Assembly: GCA_032718475.1 (NCBI GenBank)
Contig: JAUCBJ010001984.1
Span: 1-57,500, forward strand
Direction: 5' to 3'
DNA: 57,500 nt
Source of the DNA: Nemertoderma westbladi
Lineage: Eukaryota > Xenacoelomorpha > Nemertodermatida > Nemertodermatidae
The notes below the pieces were generated by a model. It was not told the origin of the DNA. It saw only the letters and a list, made by a program, of their open reading frames with translations, and searched no databases. Made by a program: the position numbers and the translations under genes. Shown here piece by piece: positions 41,379 through 52,904 of the stretch; the first letter of the stretch is position 1; every line of letters begins with the position of its first letter.

Positions 41379-43338
41379 GGGGTCGAGGTATCCTTTAGGT
41401 CGATTACTCGGTGGACCTGTGAGCAGATCTCGGCCCTCAGAAGACTTGGGTAACGCAATGACGTCACGTATTGATTCATATTCAATTCAGCCTATGGCGT
41501 TATCGGATCCCTAAACGATTTTCCGCTTCTTTCACTACTTCGAAACCGGAGAAGAAAGTCGCACCAATCGCTACATACGCCATTCAACAGATTGGTCCAT
41601 TTCACAAACTAAAACACCTTTAATAACCTCGATAAATTAAAAGAATGCACAGTCCACACATTGATTAAGCCTATGTTAATTTTACTTTAAATATGGCGAT
41701 TAGATCTGCTTCTCCAATCTAATCGATACTACGACATTTATAAACGATATTAACGCGAAATTTCCTTAAGCTGAGAAGAGACTCCCATGACCCCGCATTC
41801 ACCAAGCACACCTGAGACGTCCAGGCCGCATATTTACAAACCCCATACAGTCTCGACACTGGCAATGAAATTCAACCTAAAGGAGACCAGCGGATAATAA
41901 ATAACTTGTGCTGAGACGGTATGGGGTTTGGGAATACCCCACTTCCAAACCCTAAGCGATGTCGGCACTTTATAAAATAAATAAATTGGGATTGAGAATG
42001 CAAATAGTGGGAATATTGTCCTCGGCACATGGCATATGTTATGAGGAGAGACAAGGTGGTACTTTACAGTGGCGCTTAATTCATGTTCTTTAGTTCTTTT
42101 ATCATAAAGTAGAAGCGGATATTTATTTATTGAAGAACAGTGACTGTGAGTGGCTTCTCAGATATTAATTAAACCATTTCCATTTATTTATGTAGTAAAC
42201 CTAACGTAATGCAATTCATATATATATCCATATGTGAAATATGATGTTTAAAATTCAAATTTAAAATAATATGATCTCAATACGTATATTCTTCATGGCC
42301 CATGTGAAGTATACCAGACTTTCTGCCGTTATATTTCACTTTGCAGTTACCCCCATGTGAAGAATACCAGGTTTTCACCAAAAATACAGATTACAGAAGG
42401 GCTGAATCGCAAAGTGTCAAAAATGTAGGCTATATAGAAAATCAATCCTGATAATATTTATTATACCTGTGTTGTTCAAGGTAATTAATAAAAATGTAAA
42501 CAGAATTTAAGAATACTATGTAAAGTAAATAATAATCATTCATTATTATTATATATTTATATTTCCTTCTGATCTACACTCCAATTCGTTTTTCAGTCTG
42601 CACGCGCACGGCACGCCCATTGGGCATTGCCCACATACATCCCCCAAAGTTAAGTACTTCTTTATTTATTGTATCTTGTTCCTTATCACAACTGCTGATC
42701 TCTGATTGGTTCTTAATTCAGGTTGAATTATATTGCCAGTACCGAGACTGTATGGGGTTTGTAAATATGCGTCCAGGGCCGCCCCAGTGCACCACAAACT
42801 CTGCTGGAATATTCCATGAACTCGAGAACTCGTGGTCGTGGAAATTGTGAGATGAGCTCGAAAGCACCCCCAACCCATGTATAAATAAAGAATATTATAT
42901 AGTATTATACTGTATATACATATTTAACATATATTTATATGTATTATACTGTATATATATATTTAACTATGATTTAATTTTCCATAATTTGGGGACGTGG
43001 GCCTATCTTTAATAATAAATGCAATAATACCATATAGTCCTAACCAGTACAAAAATTTCTACACTACAGCATTATACTAACTAATATTATTCTGTGCGAC
43101 TATTTGTTTCAGATACTAATATTATCATAGTGACTGTTGTAGTACATACAAGCTGCAGTCTTGCTACCCACCTGTACTTCTAAAATGTCCCGCAAATATC
43201 TACATTTCAATGACAAGAACTTGGAATTAGCGGGATAATACTAGTAAAAAAAATTAACGCTCTCTAATGCCTTTTATTGTCATTAGAACCACCTTATTCA
43301 AGCACCTTCTTATTGGTTGTATATTCAAATATTTTAAT
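41379..43338. other. Non-coding; contains inverted-repeat pair 41821/42776
   Basis: No exon recognised. A palindromic TGACGTCA (CRE) lies at about 41460-41467. Bases 41821-41878 (CGCATATTTACAAACCCCAT core) are inverted, with few mismatches, at about 42719-42776. AT microsatellites occur at about 42895-42965. Confidence 0.5.
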
Positions 43339-44195
43339 CGTCCAATCAGAGAGTCAGAGACTGCTTGATATTAGGATGTTCTAGCGCCTCCGTCCAATCA
43401 GAGACTGCTTGAAATTAGGATGTTCTAACACCTCCAATCAGAGACTGCTTGAGGTTAGGATGTTCTAACACCTCCGTCCAATCAGAGACTGCTTGAAATT
43501 AGGATGTTATAACACCTCCAATCAGAGACTGCTTGAGGTTAGGATGTTCTAACACCTCCGTCCAATCAGAGACTGCTTGATATTAGGATGTTCTAACGCC
43601 TCCGTCCAATCAGAGACTGCTTGATATTAGGATGTTCTAACGCCTCCGTCCAATCAGAGACTGCTTGATATTAGGATGTTCTAACGCCCCCGTCCAATCA
43701 GAGACTGCTTGAAATTAGGATGTTCTAACGCCTCCGCCCAATGAGAGACTGCTTGAAATTAGGATGTTCTAACGTCTCCGTCCAATCAGATACTGCCTGA
43801 AATTAGAATGTTCTAACGCCTCCGTCCAATCAGAGACTGCTTGATATTAGGATGTTCTAACGCATCCGTCCAATCAGAGACTGCTTGATATTAGGATGTT
43901 CTAACGCCCCCGTCCAATCAGAGACTGCTTGAAATTAGGATGTTCTAACGCCTCCGCCCAATGAGAGACTGCTTGAAATTAGGATGTTCTAACGCCTCCG
44001 CCCAATGAGAGACTGCTTGAAATTAGGATGTTCTAACGTCTCCGTCCAATCAGATACTGCCTGAAATTAGAATGTTCTAACGCCTCCGTCCAATCAGAGA
44101 CTGCTTGAAATTAGGATGTTCTAACGCCTCCGCCCAATGAGAGACTGCTTGAAATTAGGATGTTCTAACGTCTCCGTCCAATCAGATACTGCCTG
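43339..44195. repeat. 44-bp CCAAT-box satellite, left part
   Basis: Units of 44 bp: GATGTTCTAACGCCTCCGTC then CAATCAGAGACTGCTTGATATTAG. About 19 units, a few shortened to ~40 bp (CACCTCCAATCAGAG). Most units have CCAATCAG, the NF-Y consensus; some have CCAATGAG. It is interrupted by the solo LTR at 44196. Confidence 0.95.
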
Positions 44196-45420
44196 TGTTC
44201 GCGCTTTCAGACCTTTGGCAGTTTAACCCGCCAAATTAAGATGTCTTCTAGATATTAAATCGCTTTTTAGCCTATGACAAGTATTTGATTCACTACACTA
44301 GTCGAAACCAATCTGTGCGCGATCATTCACCCGCTGGATATTCCCGGGAGATTGGGTTCGACGGTTTAATTTTATTGCTATGTAAGCCTAATGTATTATT
44401 CGACTGACAGTATTATATAATCTCTGACAATATTATTTACCTTCGGGAATATTAACAGTTCCTTTAGGACGTGGCGCTTTATCTATATAAACAGAGTTAT
44501 GACTTAAACTACTCACAACGATATGGCTTAATTATAATTCACATATATGGCGCATTCTTTAGGAAATGCTTCTTTAACAGACTCACTCATACACAATGCT
44601 GCACAATACTGCACACTAATCTGCCAATCTTCACTGATTTTAGTCACATATAAAAGGAACACAGACTGACTCATGTAGGGTCTATCAAATAACATTAGAT
44701 TCACTTCAAACCACTTTAACATAAGTCACAATCGTTATTGGTAACCTTTCTCTCTTACCTTCGGTATATCAAGAATATTGGGTTTCGGGGTTATTTCTCG
44801 TTATTCCAATATAATAATTCATCAACAAATATAATGAATAACCAACAACAAATAGCAGTATACAGTATTGATTGAGCAGGTAATTTTAGCAGCAGTTATT
44901 CAAGTGATTAAAAGCCAGTTATTAAAGGCCGTGTGGTACGGTGTGTCAAATGCGGTGTGAAATTGCAGTTAAAGGATATATGTCCTTATAATTAAACCTA
45001 CTAGTGTTGAGCTAAAAAGCAGAAAGCATAAAACACTACAAAGCCGTTCTTTCGTGGCTTTGAAAAACTCGTGACTACTGCTCTATACGAGGATACCAAC
45101 TACCCTTATTCCACGAAGCTCCCGTTCAACACAGAGAAAGAGCAGTGAGATAGGAAAATTTCAGTTCAGTAGCTCTGTGATAGGTCAAAATCAAGGCTAA
45201 CTCAAATTCTATTGGGAGATACAAAAACAAGGCTATGACGCAACCTTCCTAGGCTGGTTGGCTGATTAAACAGAGCCCAGATACCTGCGTACAGCAAATC
45301 AGCCAATAAGCTGGTAGCTTGCACTATTTTAGCTATAGATCCCCTTGAGAGTATTCTAGCGACCGGGGGGGAACTGGCCAACAAGGCAAACGAATCAGTT
45401 ATCCCACAAAAGCTTTTACA
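44196..45420. mobile_element. Solo LTR (1225 bp) inside the 44-bp satellite
   Basis: Starts TGTTCGCGC, ends GCTTTTACA, and is flanked by the 5-bp duplication GCCTG at 44191-44195 and 45421-45425. The satellite resumes in register after it. There is no internal region, so it is a solo LTR left by recombination. It is nearly identical to the LTR at 3373-4553 except for a replaced block at about 44868-44975. Confidence 0.93.
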
Positions 45421-46005
45421 GCCTGAAATTAGAATGTTCTAACGCCTCCGTCCAATCAGAGACTGCTTGATATTAGGATGTTCTAACGCATCCGTCCAAT
45501 CAGAGACTGCTTGATATTAGGATGTTCTAACGCATCCGTCCAATCAGAGGCTGCTTGATATTAGGATGTTCTAACGCCTCCGTCCAATCAGAGACTGCTT
45601 GATATTAGGATGTTCTAACGCCTCCGTCCAATCCGAGACTGCTTGATATTAGGATGTTCTAACGCATCCATCCAATCAGAGATTGCTTGACATTAGGATG
45701 TTCTAACGCTTCCGTCCAATCAGAGACTGCTTGATATTAGGATGTTCTAACGCCCCCGTCCAATCAGAGACTGCTTGAAATTAGGATGTTCTAACGCCTC
45801 CGCCCAATGAGAGACTGCTTGAAATTAGGATGTTCTAACGTCTCCGTCCAATCAGATACTGCCTGAAATTAGAATGTACTAACGCCTCCGTCCAATCAGA
45901 AACTGCTTGATATTAGGATGTTCTAACGCATCCGTCCAATCAGAGACTGCTTGATATTAGGATGTTCTAACGCATCCGTCCAACCAGAGGCTGCTTGATA
46001 TTAGG
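45421..46005. repeat. 44-bp CCAAT-box satellite, right part
   Basis: About 13 further units. The last is cut inside TTGATATTAGG at 46005, where it meets the coding sequence of the duplicated CUT-homeobox gene. The duplication breakpoint is therefore in the satellite. Confidence 0.95.
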
Positions 46006-47485
46006 ATTGCTGTGGGGGATCAATATGCTCCTTCTTGATGGTTATAGACTTATTGTAAGCCGGATCCTTGTCAACGCTGTCACTAGCTGAATCATCAGCA
46101 TCATCATCAGAATCCCTTTGATTGGAGTCAGTCCAGGAACATCGTGCAGGCTGGGCCAGAGACACAGTAGAAGGAACAAATGGGCCACTGAGTGTTGGTG
46201 GAGTTTGAGGCGGTAAAACAGAGGTGGAAAGTGTGGGCAGTGGGTGCAAAACTACTGACGGATTAGTAGTGCTGCTTCTTACTGTTGTTGTGGAAGGAGT
46301 AGATCTTGGTTTGTCCGATGTTACTGGAATTAATTTAACTTTCTGTCCAGGATTTTCCTGCGCAGCATCTAATAAATTAATAGCGTGGTGATAGAAACCA
46401 CGTTTGGCATTTGGAGAGGGCCGGGGTTGGTTCAACAGGTTTAAAACTTTATCCACCCCTGATGGTGGCTGACCTTCCAACAACGTAGGCAGACTTCCAT
46501 TGGGTGAACAATCCCGTACGTGCTGCACCCAGAAGCGTTGAACTGTCGTGTGACCAACACGGTACTCAGCACTTAGCTTAGAATACGCCCCTTTAGGTAC
46601 CAAACCAGTGTATTGGTTAGCTCCAAGGGACATCAGTCTATCTATAACTCGTTGCTTATAGTCTATATTGAAGGCGTGGGGACCACGATTCGAATACTTT
46701 TGGCGCAATAAATCTTTTCTCGTCTGGCTTGCGCGGGGATTATTAGGAGTTGGGCCACGTACTTTAGACGTAGTTTTTAAAGCGTCAAATTTCGTCGATG
46801 CAAACCCGAGATTGACAGTGTCCGCGTACAATAAAGATGATGAAGCTTGTTCAGTAGTACCGGCATCGGTAACTGATAATTTGCTTGGCACTTTCTCAGA
46901 TAACATCTTCAACAAAGAGGAGGCGGCATTATCTTGTGTTAATGAGAGGCCAATACCTGAATCTTGCATGCATGGTGGCTGCATGGCTTGCAATGTCGAC
47001 TCGCTTGGACGGACGAAACTAGAGACAGTAACATGATGTTGGCCTAAATCAGATGACAAACCACTGAAGGTTGAAGCAATAGGCAATGTGTATACTGGTA
47101 AACATGAAGTGGTGTTCGAGAATGTTGGAACCGATGCATATGGTAATGATAAATTACATGTAGATTCACTAATGCTGTGGGATGATCTAACATTAGCCTT
47201 ACTGGAACTGTATATCTCTTGTTTAACCTTAACAATAGAAAATGGAGTGAGTTGGGGAAGAGGCAAGGCCTCAGGAGCCACTCCCCAAGTAGCAATTACA
47301 TTTCCATCATTAGACTGAATGTCAGATTCTCCAAGCTCGCAACTTAGGCTTTTCCGACATAACAACCCTTCTTCTTGTATAATTTTGACTGCGGTCTCCT
47401 TTTCGCGTAATATCAGGAGCCTCAGATACTTAGGGTTAACAGCAAAAAAATGTAAAACATCCTCAAAATTAGTGGAGGTAGACAT
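46001..47485 (-). pseudogene. Truncated duplicate of the CUT-homeobox gene (N-terminal half)
   Basis: ATG at 47485-47483. The first 493 residues appear identical to the complete gene, including the transposase-like HTH and both sumoylation-type sites, then the frame runs into the satellite and stops at TAA (46003-46001) after one new residue (Ser). CUT and homeodomain are absent. It keeps the same upstream sequence for at least 1 kb, so it could still be transcribed and give a protein with only the HTH. Pseudogene is the default reading. Confidence 0.85.
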
Positions 47486-49859
47486 ATTCGTATGGAGTAC
47501 ATCTATGTATGTATCACCAGGATTGATGAATCGTGATCACAACATAGAGTCACAGGTGGTCATATGATAAATGATAATGTTACAATATTACTACCATTTC
47601 AATGACAATTAGCTGAAAGCCAAGTAATTTTTATGATAGGCAAGGTAGATAAGTAAACCTGCTATTACTACAGTGAGCCTACTTACAAAATACTGAAATA
47701 ACTATTTACATCATTTAGTCATTTTGTGGAAAGAATCACGTTTCATCTTAAGGATTCGTTATTTTACCACTATGTATTGGACACTTTGTTATGTTACTCT
47801 GCCATTTTGACACGACTTCGCCGAATTATGTAACGAGGTGTCTTGTGTCGAAGTGACTACAGACTAACGTAAAACCGCTACAGCTTTTCAGTCACTTCAT
47901 CACAACATATGCAACATATAATTAAACGTATTGCTCGCTCATTTTACTATTTCTTCATTTACATGTATGTCATAGTCTGATAATCATACAGCAATACATA
48001 GCTATGAACAATAACTTACGAGGATGACGACACAAATATAAAGAAAAAAAAACAATGTAAAATTGTAACAAATATATTACGGATTATTTGATTACATAGT
48101 CTGGTTCTGGTAGTATATTAATAAGTTTTACAATATTTAATAGCAAGCTACAACGTTTAATAATGTGTATAGTACATTTACATATAGCATTATAGTAGTG
48201 TACCGTGGTAGAACAATGTTGACTTTTTAAATGAATCTTTTATTAATTTATAACTGAACTGAGTGACATGAGAAATTAAAAAAAATTGAATTTTACTTTT
48301 TTTCACCTGGAAAAAAGAACTGAAGAATAAAGAAATGTTTAAATATATTTGTAATCCTCACATGGCCAGCAATCCATCAGTCTGTCAGCACTAACAATCA
48401 GTTAGCAGGATAAGGCACTCTGCCTCTCTGCTTATATTTTGTTTATATGATACATACTAACAAGTTGTTGGCACGGCAGCACGGGTTGCACGAAGGACCC
48501 ACTTCATGTAGGTTTAGTGTGTGTACCGGTAGTTGTAGTTGCTGAGTTGTAGTAGTGTAGTAAGTAAATTGTATAATTTATTGTTTGACCTTGCAGAATG
48601 ATTGCTGGTCATTGTGATGTGAGTACTGCTCTATTATAATCTGATAATACCCTGGTTTACGGTTCAGTTATTTCTGTATTATCAACTGCCAAATATCTCC
48701 ATCTGTCCTCTGGTCCTAGACCTAATGTATATAATTTTCCTTAAAACTTAACAATTGAGTACCGGCAATTTTGAATTTGATAACCATCACTTTCAAACAT
48801 TTCTGAAAATATCCAAATTAAACAAAAAAATTTAAATTTAAATGGAAATACCTATTTAAATTTGGACTTATTTTAATTTTATGTCATGTACCGGGTGGTA
48901 CCCGACTGTCTGGTAGTCGTAGTAGGCAAAATTTTGTTAGTTGCCCCCGGGCGCCCGGCGCATGAAACCCTCGGCACGCCACTGCTCAGTATCTCCAGAC
49001 GAAAACGGAATAAGCTATAGGTAAGGTACCCTACAGTTAGTCTGTCAGCCAGATGCTGCATGGATTCTGCTGGTTAAAAGTCAAAAGTTGAAATCCCCGT
49101 AGTCTATTATTGGAATATTGAAATTGGAATGCTCATTAAAATTTGGGCACGTTGCCGGTCAGCCGCCAGCCGGTACGATAGTATCATTGGTGCATTGGAA
49201 CCGGCTTAAAATTATACTACTGCAGTACAGCAGTACCGGTACCGGTATGCCTCTTACAGTAGGCTACTAAAATAGTAAAATCATGTGCCTGTCTGCCTGT
49301 ACAATAAATTTAATTTGGTGCTCGTACAGTCGTATGAAATTAGTCAGTTAGTCATTGTAAATAATTGAATAATATAATTTGTAATAGCGGCCCTACTGTA
49401 ATACTATAATAAGCAAGGGTGGAAAAAACCTAGGTTTTTTAAAGAAAAAAAATAGGTTTAGGTTTTTTGCTTAGGTTTTTTAAAAAAACCTAAAGGTTTT
49501 TTATTATACAGATATATGTACGATGTACCGGTATATAGATATTACAAAATTATGTAATTAATACAGTAATATGATTTGAACATACTGACATATTCAATTA
49601 TAGACAGATAGAGGATGCATGTGTAGTCAGGTAGTGTAGGCTATAATTAGCAATAGCTCTAGGCAGCTAGGCCTATACTCAGATACTGCTACAGTGCTGC
49701 ATAGGCCTACAGCTATAAAATGTATACGATACCTGTTGCCTGTATACCGGCAACCGGCAGACCGGTACAGCGGTACCTTCTACCTGTGTTACGTCTGTAT
49801 GTAGGCTACAGACAGACAGATATATTAGGCGTACCGGTCCTGCGGTCCACGGTCAGCCG
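47486..49859. other. Upstream/non-coding part of duplication copy 2
   Basis: Counterpart of about 34654-37614 without the 578-bp element. No exon seen. Small indels relative to copy 1 occur throughout, for example near 47555, 47815, 48478, 48950 and 49340. Confidence 0.5.
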
Positions 49860-49872
49860 GTAGCAGGCTACC

Positions 49873-52800
49873 GACCAACAAAGCCATTGGTGAATCTGAG
49901 GCAAGTCACAAGACTAGCCTCAGTAAACACCCTAACACTCGGGTCCCCAATGCGACAAGGTGAGCTGACTGCCTTGGCAGATAAGCTTTCTCTTAGCGCA
50001 GTGGGTGTTCAAGAGCACCGAATGCAGACTGGACAGACTGATGAGGTTCTGATTAAGGACATGGGGGGCGGTTGGCGACTCGCCCTTGCCTCAGCAGATG
50101 ATAGTGGCAATGGTGGAATTGGTCTATTGATGAATCCAACTGCACATGCAGCATTGGACAAAATAGACCAAATATCTAACCGCATCATCCGTTGCCACTT
50201 CTCATGTTCTGGAAGACTGGCTAAGAAGTTTCCTAAGGTGGTTCTGATTGTGTGCTACTCTCCAACTAGTGTTGCCCCTGTAGAGGAGGTGGAAAATTTC
50301 TACCACAATCTACAAGCAGCTACTGATGGAGTGGATCAGCATGCATTCTTAACATTCCTGGGAGACTTTAATGCAAGTCTGCATCAATCACCTACATCGC
50401 CCTGGGTCTATAGCAATAGTGTTAACCGAAATTCTGTCCATCTTCAGGATTTTATCTCTGGAAATGGATTGTTTTCGGCTGGAACCCAGTTCAAGAAGCG
50501 AACTGGAAAGCTATGGACTCATAGTGGACCCAGTGGTCACAAGTCCCAGATAGACCATATTCTGTTTCGTAGGAAATACAGGAGCTCTATACAAGACTGT
50601 AATGCATTTACACTTCGACCCTTCTCCAGTGATCACCGCCTTATTGTGGCCAAGGTAAGACTTAGTCTGCGTGCTAGCAGAACAACGAAATCTGCCTTGC
50701 CGCGGCATGACTGGTCCTCTCTGTTGCAACAGCCAAGTGTGAGATCCAGCTTCACACTACAGCTGAGCAACAGGTATGAGGCTCTTGCCTCTGAGGCGGC
50801 AGATCACTGTGAGGGCTATACTGCCTTTACAGAAGCAGTTAAGTTAGCAGCTGCAGAAACAGTTCCTGTATACCCTCGAAACAAGAAAAGGGCCCCCTGG
50901 ACTGACAACAAAATTCAGAAGTGCCGAAATGACCTTCATAAGGCGCAGAAAGAGTCCCGACTCAAACAGACTACAGCGGCCAAGAATGCAGTTAAGGCTG
51001 CTTCTAGGTCCCTGAACAGGCAGTACTCTGCTAATCTACAGGAGCTAATAAACCAACAGGTTGATGCCATCAATGATGCTGACGACAGCAGGCAATCATC
51101 CCAGGCATGGAAATCGATCAATCTGCTTACTGGGCGGAAAAGCCAACCAACCACCAAGGTTAAGGCTGAATCACCAGCCGATCGCCTCAATGGTTGGAAA
51201 GCCCACTTTGAAAAGCTCCTCAATAATGACAGGGTATTGCCTGATAACTTTATAGAAGTAAAAGTGTCTGAGTCTGTACTCCCAGATATTCCCATTGGCG
51301 ATATCTCCTTTGCAGAAGTGAAGGCTGCTGCAAAGAGCATTAAGACCAATCGTGCCAGTGGAGTAGATGGTGTTCCCCCTGAGGTCTTTAAAATACCTGA
51401 GTGTTTAAAGCTCATCTATCCCATCATAGTAGACATGTACCGAACAACAAGAGTCCCACAAGAAATGAAAACAAATAAGTTGGTGCCAGTTCCCAAGAAG
51501 GGCAACCTAACACTCTATGGTTCTTTTCGGGGAATCTCATTGATCTCGATTGCTGCAAAGCTATACAATAGGATTCTATTAAATCGCATCAGGGATCCCA
51601 TTGAGAGACTGCTCCGTGGAAATCAGAATGGGTTCCGTAAAGGTCGTGGGACCATGGAGCCCATTTTGGCACTTAGAAGGATAATTGAAGAGTTATCAAA
51701 AAAGAAAGACAGGCATCTGGCTGTTATCTTTGTTGACTTCTTCAAGGCCTTTGATTCAGTCTCTCGCTCACGTATGTTCACCATACTTTCATTATATGGG
51801 ATTCCTGATGAAATTATTGCAGCAATCAGATCAGTATACGATGGTTCGACAACATTTGTGTCTACTGTTGATGGTGACACAGAACCATTTGAAGTGTTAT
51901 GGGGCGTCCTCCAAGGAGACACACTTGCACCATTCTTGTTCATTATTGTGGTTGACTATGTTCTACGCATGTCCTTAGATCATTATAATGATGATGGGGT
52001 GATGATAACTCCACCTACTGGCTCCAGAAGTCGAGGAAATCCTGCCAAGTACCTAACTGATCTAGACTTTGCTGATGACTTAGGAGTACTCTCAGAATCA
52101 TTAGAGGGAGCCCAACGGCTCCTCAGCTCATTAGAACATGCTGCTTCTAGTGTTGGTCTTTTTATTAACTCCAGAAAGACCAAAATTCTGACAGTTAACT
52201 TTGAAAGTCCTCAGCAAGTCTCTGATAGGATGAGCATAAGCTCAAAGGATGGTATGCTTGAGCATGTGGACGACTTCTGTTACCTGGGATCATGGATCCG
52301 GAAGTCAGGTGAGGACCTTCGAATACGTAAGGGAAAGGCATGGGCAGCCTTGAATAGGCTTTCCAGGATTTGGAAGTCACCGAGAATTAATCGGAAACTT
52401 AAGGTCCGATTATTTAGAGCAGCAGTAGTTCCAGTACTCCTCTACGGGAGTCCATGCTGGGCTCTAACTGCTGAGGACACCAAATCTCTGGATGGCACAT
52501 TCACAAGAATGCTACGCCGGGTTCATTGTGTCAAGTACAATGCACACATCTCCAACCAGACACTATATAACATTGGAGGTGTCTCATTGGTTCCCCCAAG
52601 CTTGACACTAGAACAAAATCGCCTCCGCTTTGCAGGACATTGCTTTCGCCGTGAGGACCAGCCAGTGCATAATCTTGTACTTTGGCAGCCTCATGGAGTG
52701 AATAAGCATGGTGGACAGCCCATGACTTTCTTGAGACGCATCTTAAAGGACACTGGCCTTAAAGATGCGGATGATCTAGCAAATGTCATGGGTGATAGGG

Positions 52801-52891
52801 AGTTGTGGCGGCGCCATTTTGTTGACAAGCCGGCACAGCATTCTTAAAAATGCAGCTGCAATGCAGCATGCCGATCCTAGTAGTAGTAGTA
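49873..52891 (+). mobile_element. Young LINE insertion with 13-bp target duplication
   Basis: The element is bounded by GTAGCAGGCTACC at 49860-49872 and 52892-52904. Copy 1 of the duplication has the empty site with a single GTAGCAGGCTACC at 37615-37627. The 5' end is truncated: it starts at a point equivalent to 22139 in the longer copy. The 3' end is GCCGATCC followed by a (TAG)n tail rather than poly-A. The perfect target duplication and the unbroken frame show it to be recent. Confidence 0.97.
49887..52847 (+). CDS. LINE endonuclease-reverse transcriptase, 5'-truncated, otherwise open
   Basis: About 986 codons open to TAA at 52845-52847; the frame begins at the truncation and has no native ATG at its start (first codon here TTG). 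Endonuclease: VGVQEHRM with Glu about 43, FLGDFNASL (GDFNA 159-163), QIDHILF (221-227), SSDHRLI (247-253). Reverse transcriptase: GISLISIAAKLYNRIL (549-564), NQNGFRKGRGT (579-589), VIFVDFFKAFDSVSR (613-627), GVLQGDTLAPFLF (673-685), DLDFADDLGVL with the catalytic FADD at 728-731. The C-terminal part has LLYGSPCWALT and LRFAGHCFRREDQ, as in many animal APE-type LINEs of the RTE/CR1/I group; I do not fix the clade. The protein would use its own transcript for target-primed reverse transcription. Without a 5' UTR or promoter this copy is probably not autonomous. Confidence 0.93.
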   Translation: MVNLRQVTRLASVNTLTLGSPMRQGELTALADKLSLSAVGVQEHRMQTGQTDEVLIKDMGGGWRLALASADDSGNGGIGLLMNPTAHAALDKIDQISNRIIRCHFSCSGRLAKKFPKVVLIVCYSPTSVAPVEEVENFYHNLQAATDGVDQHAFLTFLGDFNASLHQSPTSPWVYSNSVNRNSVHLQDFISGNGLFSAGTQFKKRTGKLWTHSGPSGHKSQIDHILFRRKYRSSIQDCNAFTLRPFSSDHRLIVAKVRLSLRASRTTKSALPRHDWSSLLQQPSVRSSFTLQLSNRYEALASEAADHCEGYTAFTEAVKLAAAETVPVYPRNKKRAPWTDNKIQKCRNDLHKAQKESRLKQTTAAKNAVKAASRSLNRQYSANLQELINQQVDAINDADDSRQSSQAWKSINLLTGRKSQPTTKVKAESPADRLNGWKAHFEKLLNNDRVLPDNFIEVKVSESVLPDIPIGDISFAEVKAAAKSIKTNRASGVDGVPPEVFKIPECLKLIYPIIVDMYRTTRVPQEMKTNKLVPVPKKGNLTLYGSFRGISLISIAAKLYNRILLNRIRDPIERLLRGNQNGFRKGRGTMEPILALRRIIEELSKKKDRHLAVIFVDFFKAFDSVSRSRMFTILSLYGIPDEIIAAIRSVYDGSTTFVSTVDGDTEPFEVLWGVLQGDTLAPFLFIIVVDYVLRMSLDHYNDDGVMITPPTGSRSRGNPAKYLTDLDFADDLGVLSESLEGAQRLLSSLEHAASSVGLFINSRKTKILTVNFESPQQVSDRMSISSKDGMLEHVDDFCYLGSWIRKSGEDLRIRKGKAWAALNRLSRIWKSPRINRKLKVRLFRAAVVPVLLYGSPCWALTAEDTKSLDGTFTRMLRRVHCVKYNAHISNQTLYNIGGVSLVPPSLTLEQNRLRFAGHCFRREDQPVHNLVLWQPHGVNKHGGQPMTFLRRILKDTGLKDADDLANVMGDRELWRRHFVDKPAQHS

Positions 52892-52904
52892 GTAGCAGGC
52901 TACC

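Larger units (their letters stand above)
33174..41656. repeat. Tandem segmental duplication, copy 1
   Basis: From ATTGCTGTGGGGG (33174) to GCACAGTCCA (41656) the sequence matches 46006-56949 almost base for base, offset 12,832 at the left end. Differences are scattered substitutions, short indels and three mobile insertions. The unit that was duplicated would be 33174-46005, so the part of copy 2 matching 41657-46005 should lie to the right of the LTR element at the window's right edge. Confidence 0.96.

Noticed and set aside
43339-46005. CRISPR-like array with 44-bp period
   Set aside because: No spacers; variation is scattered in the unit. It is a satellite.
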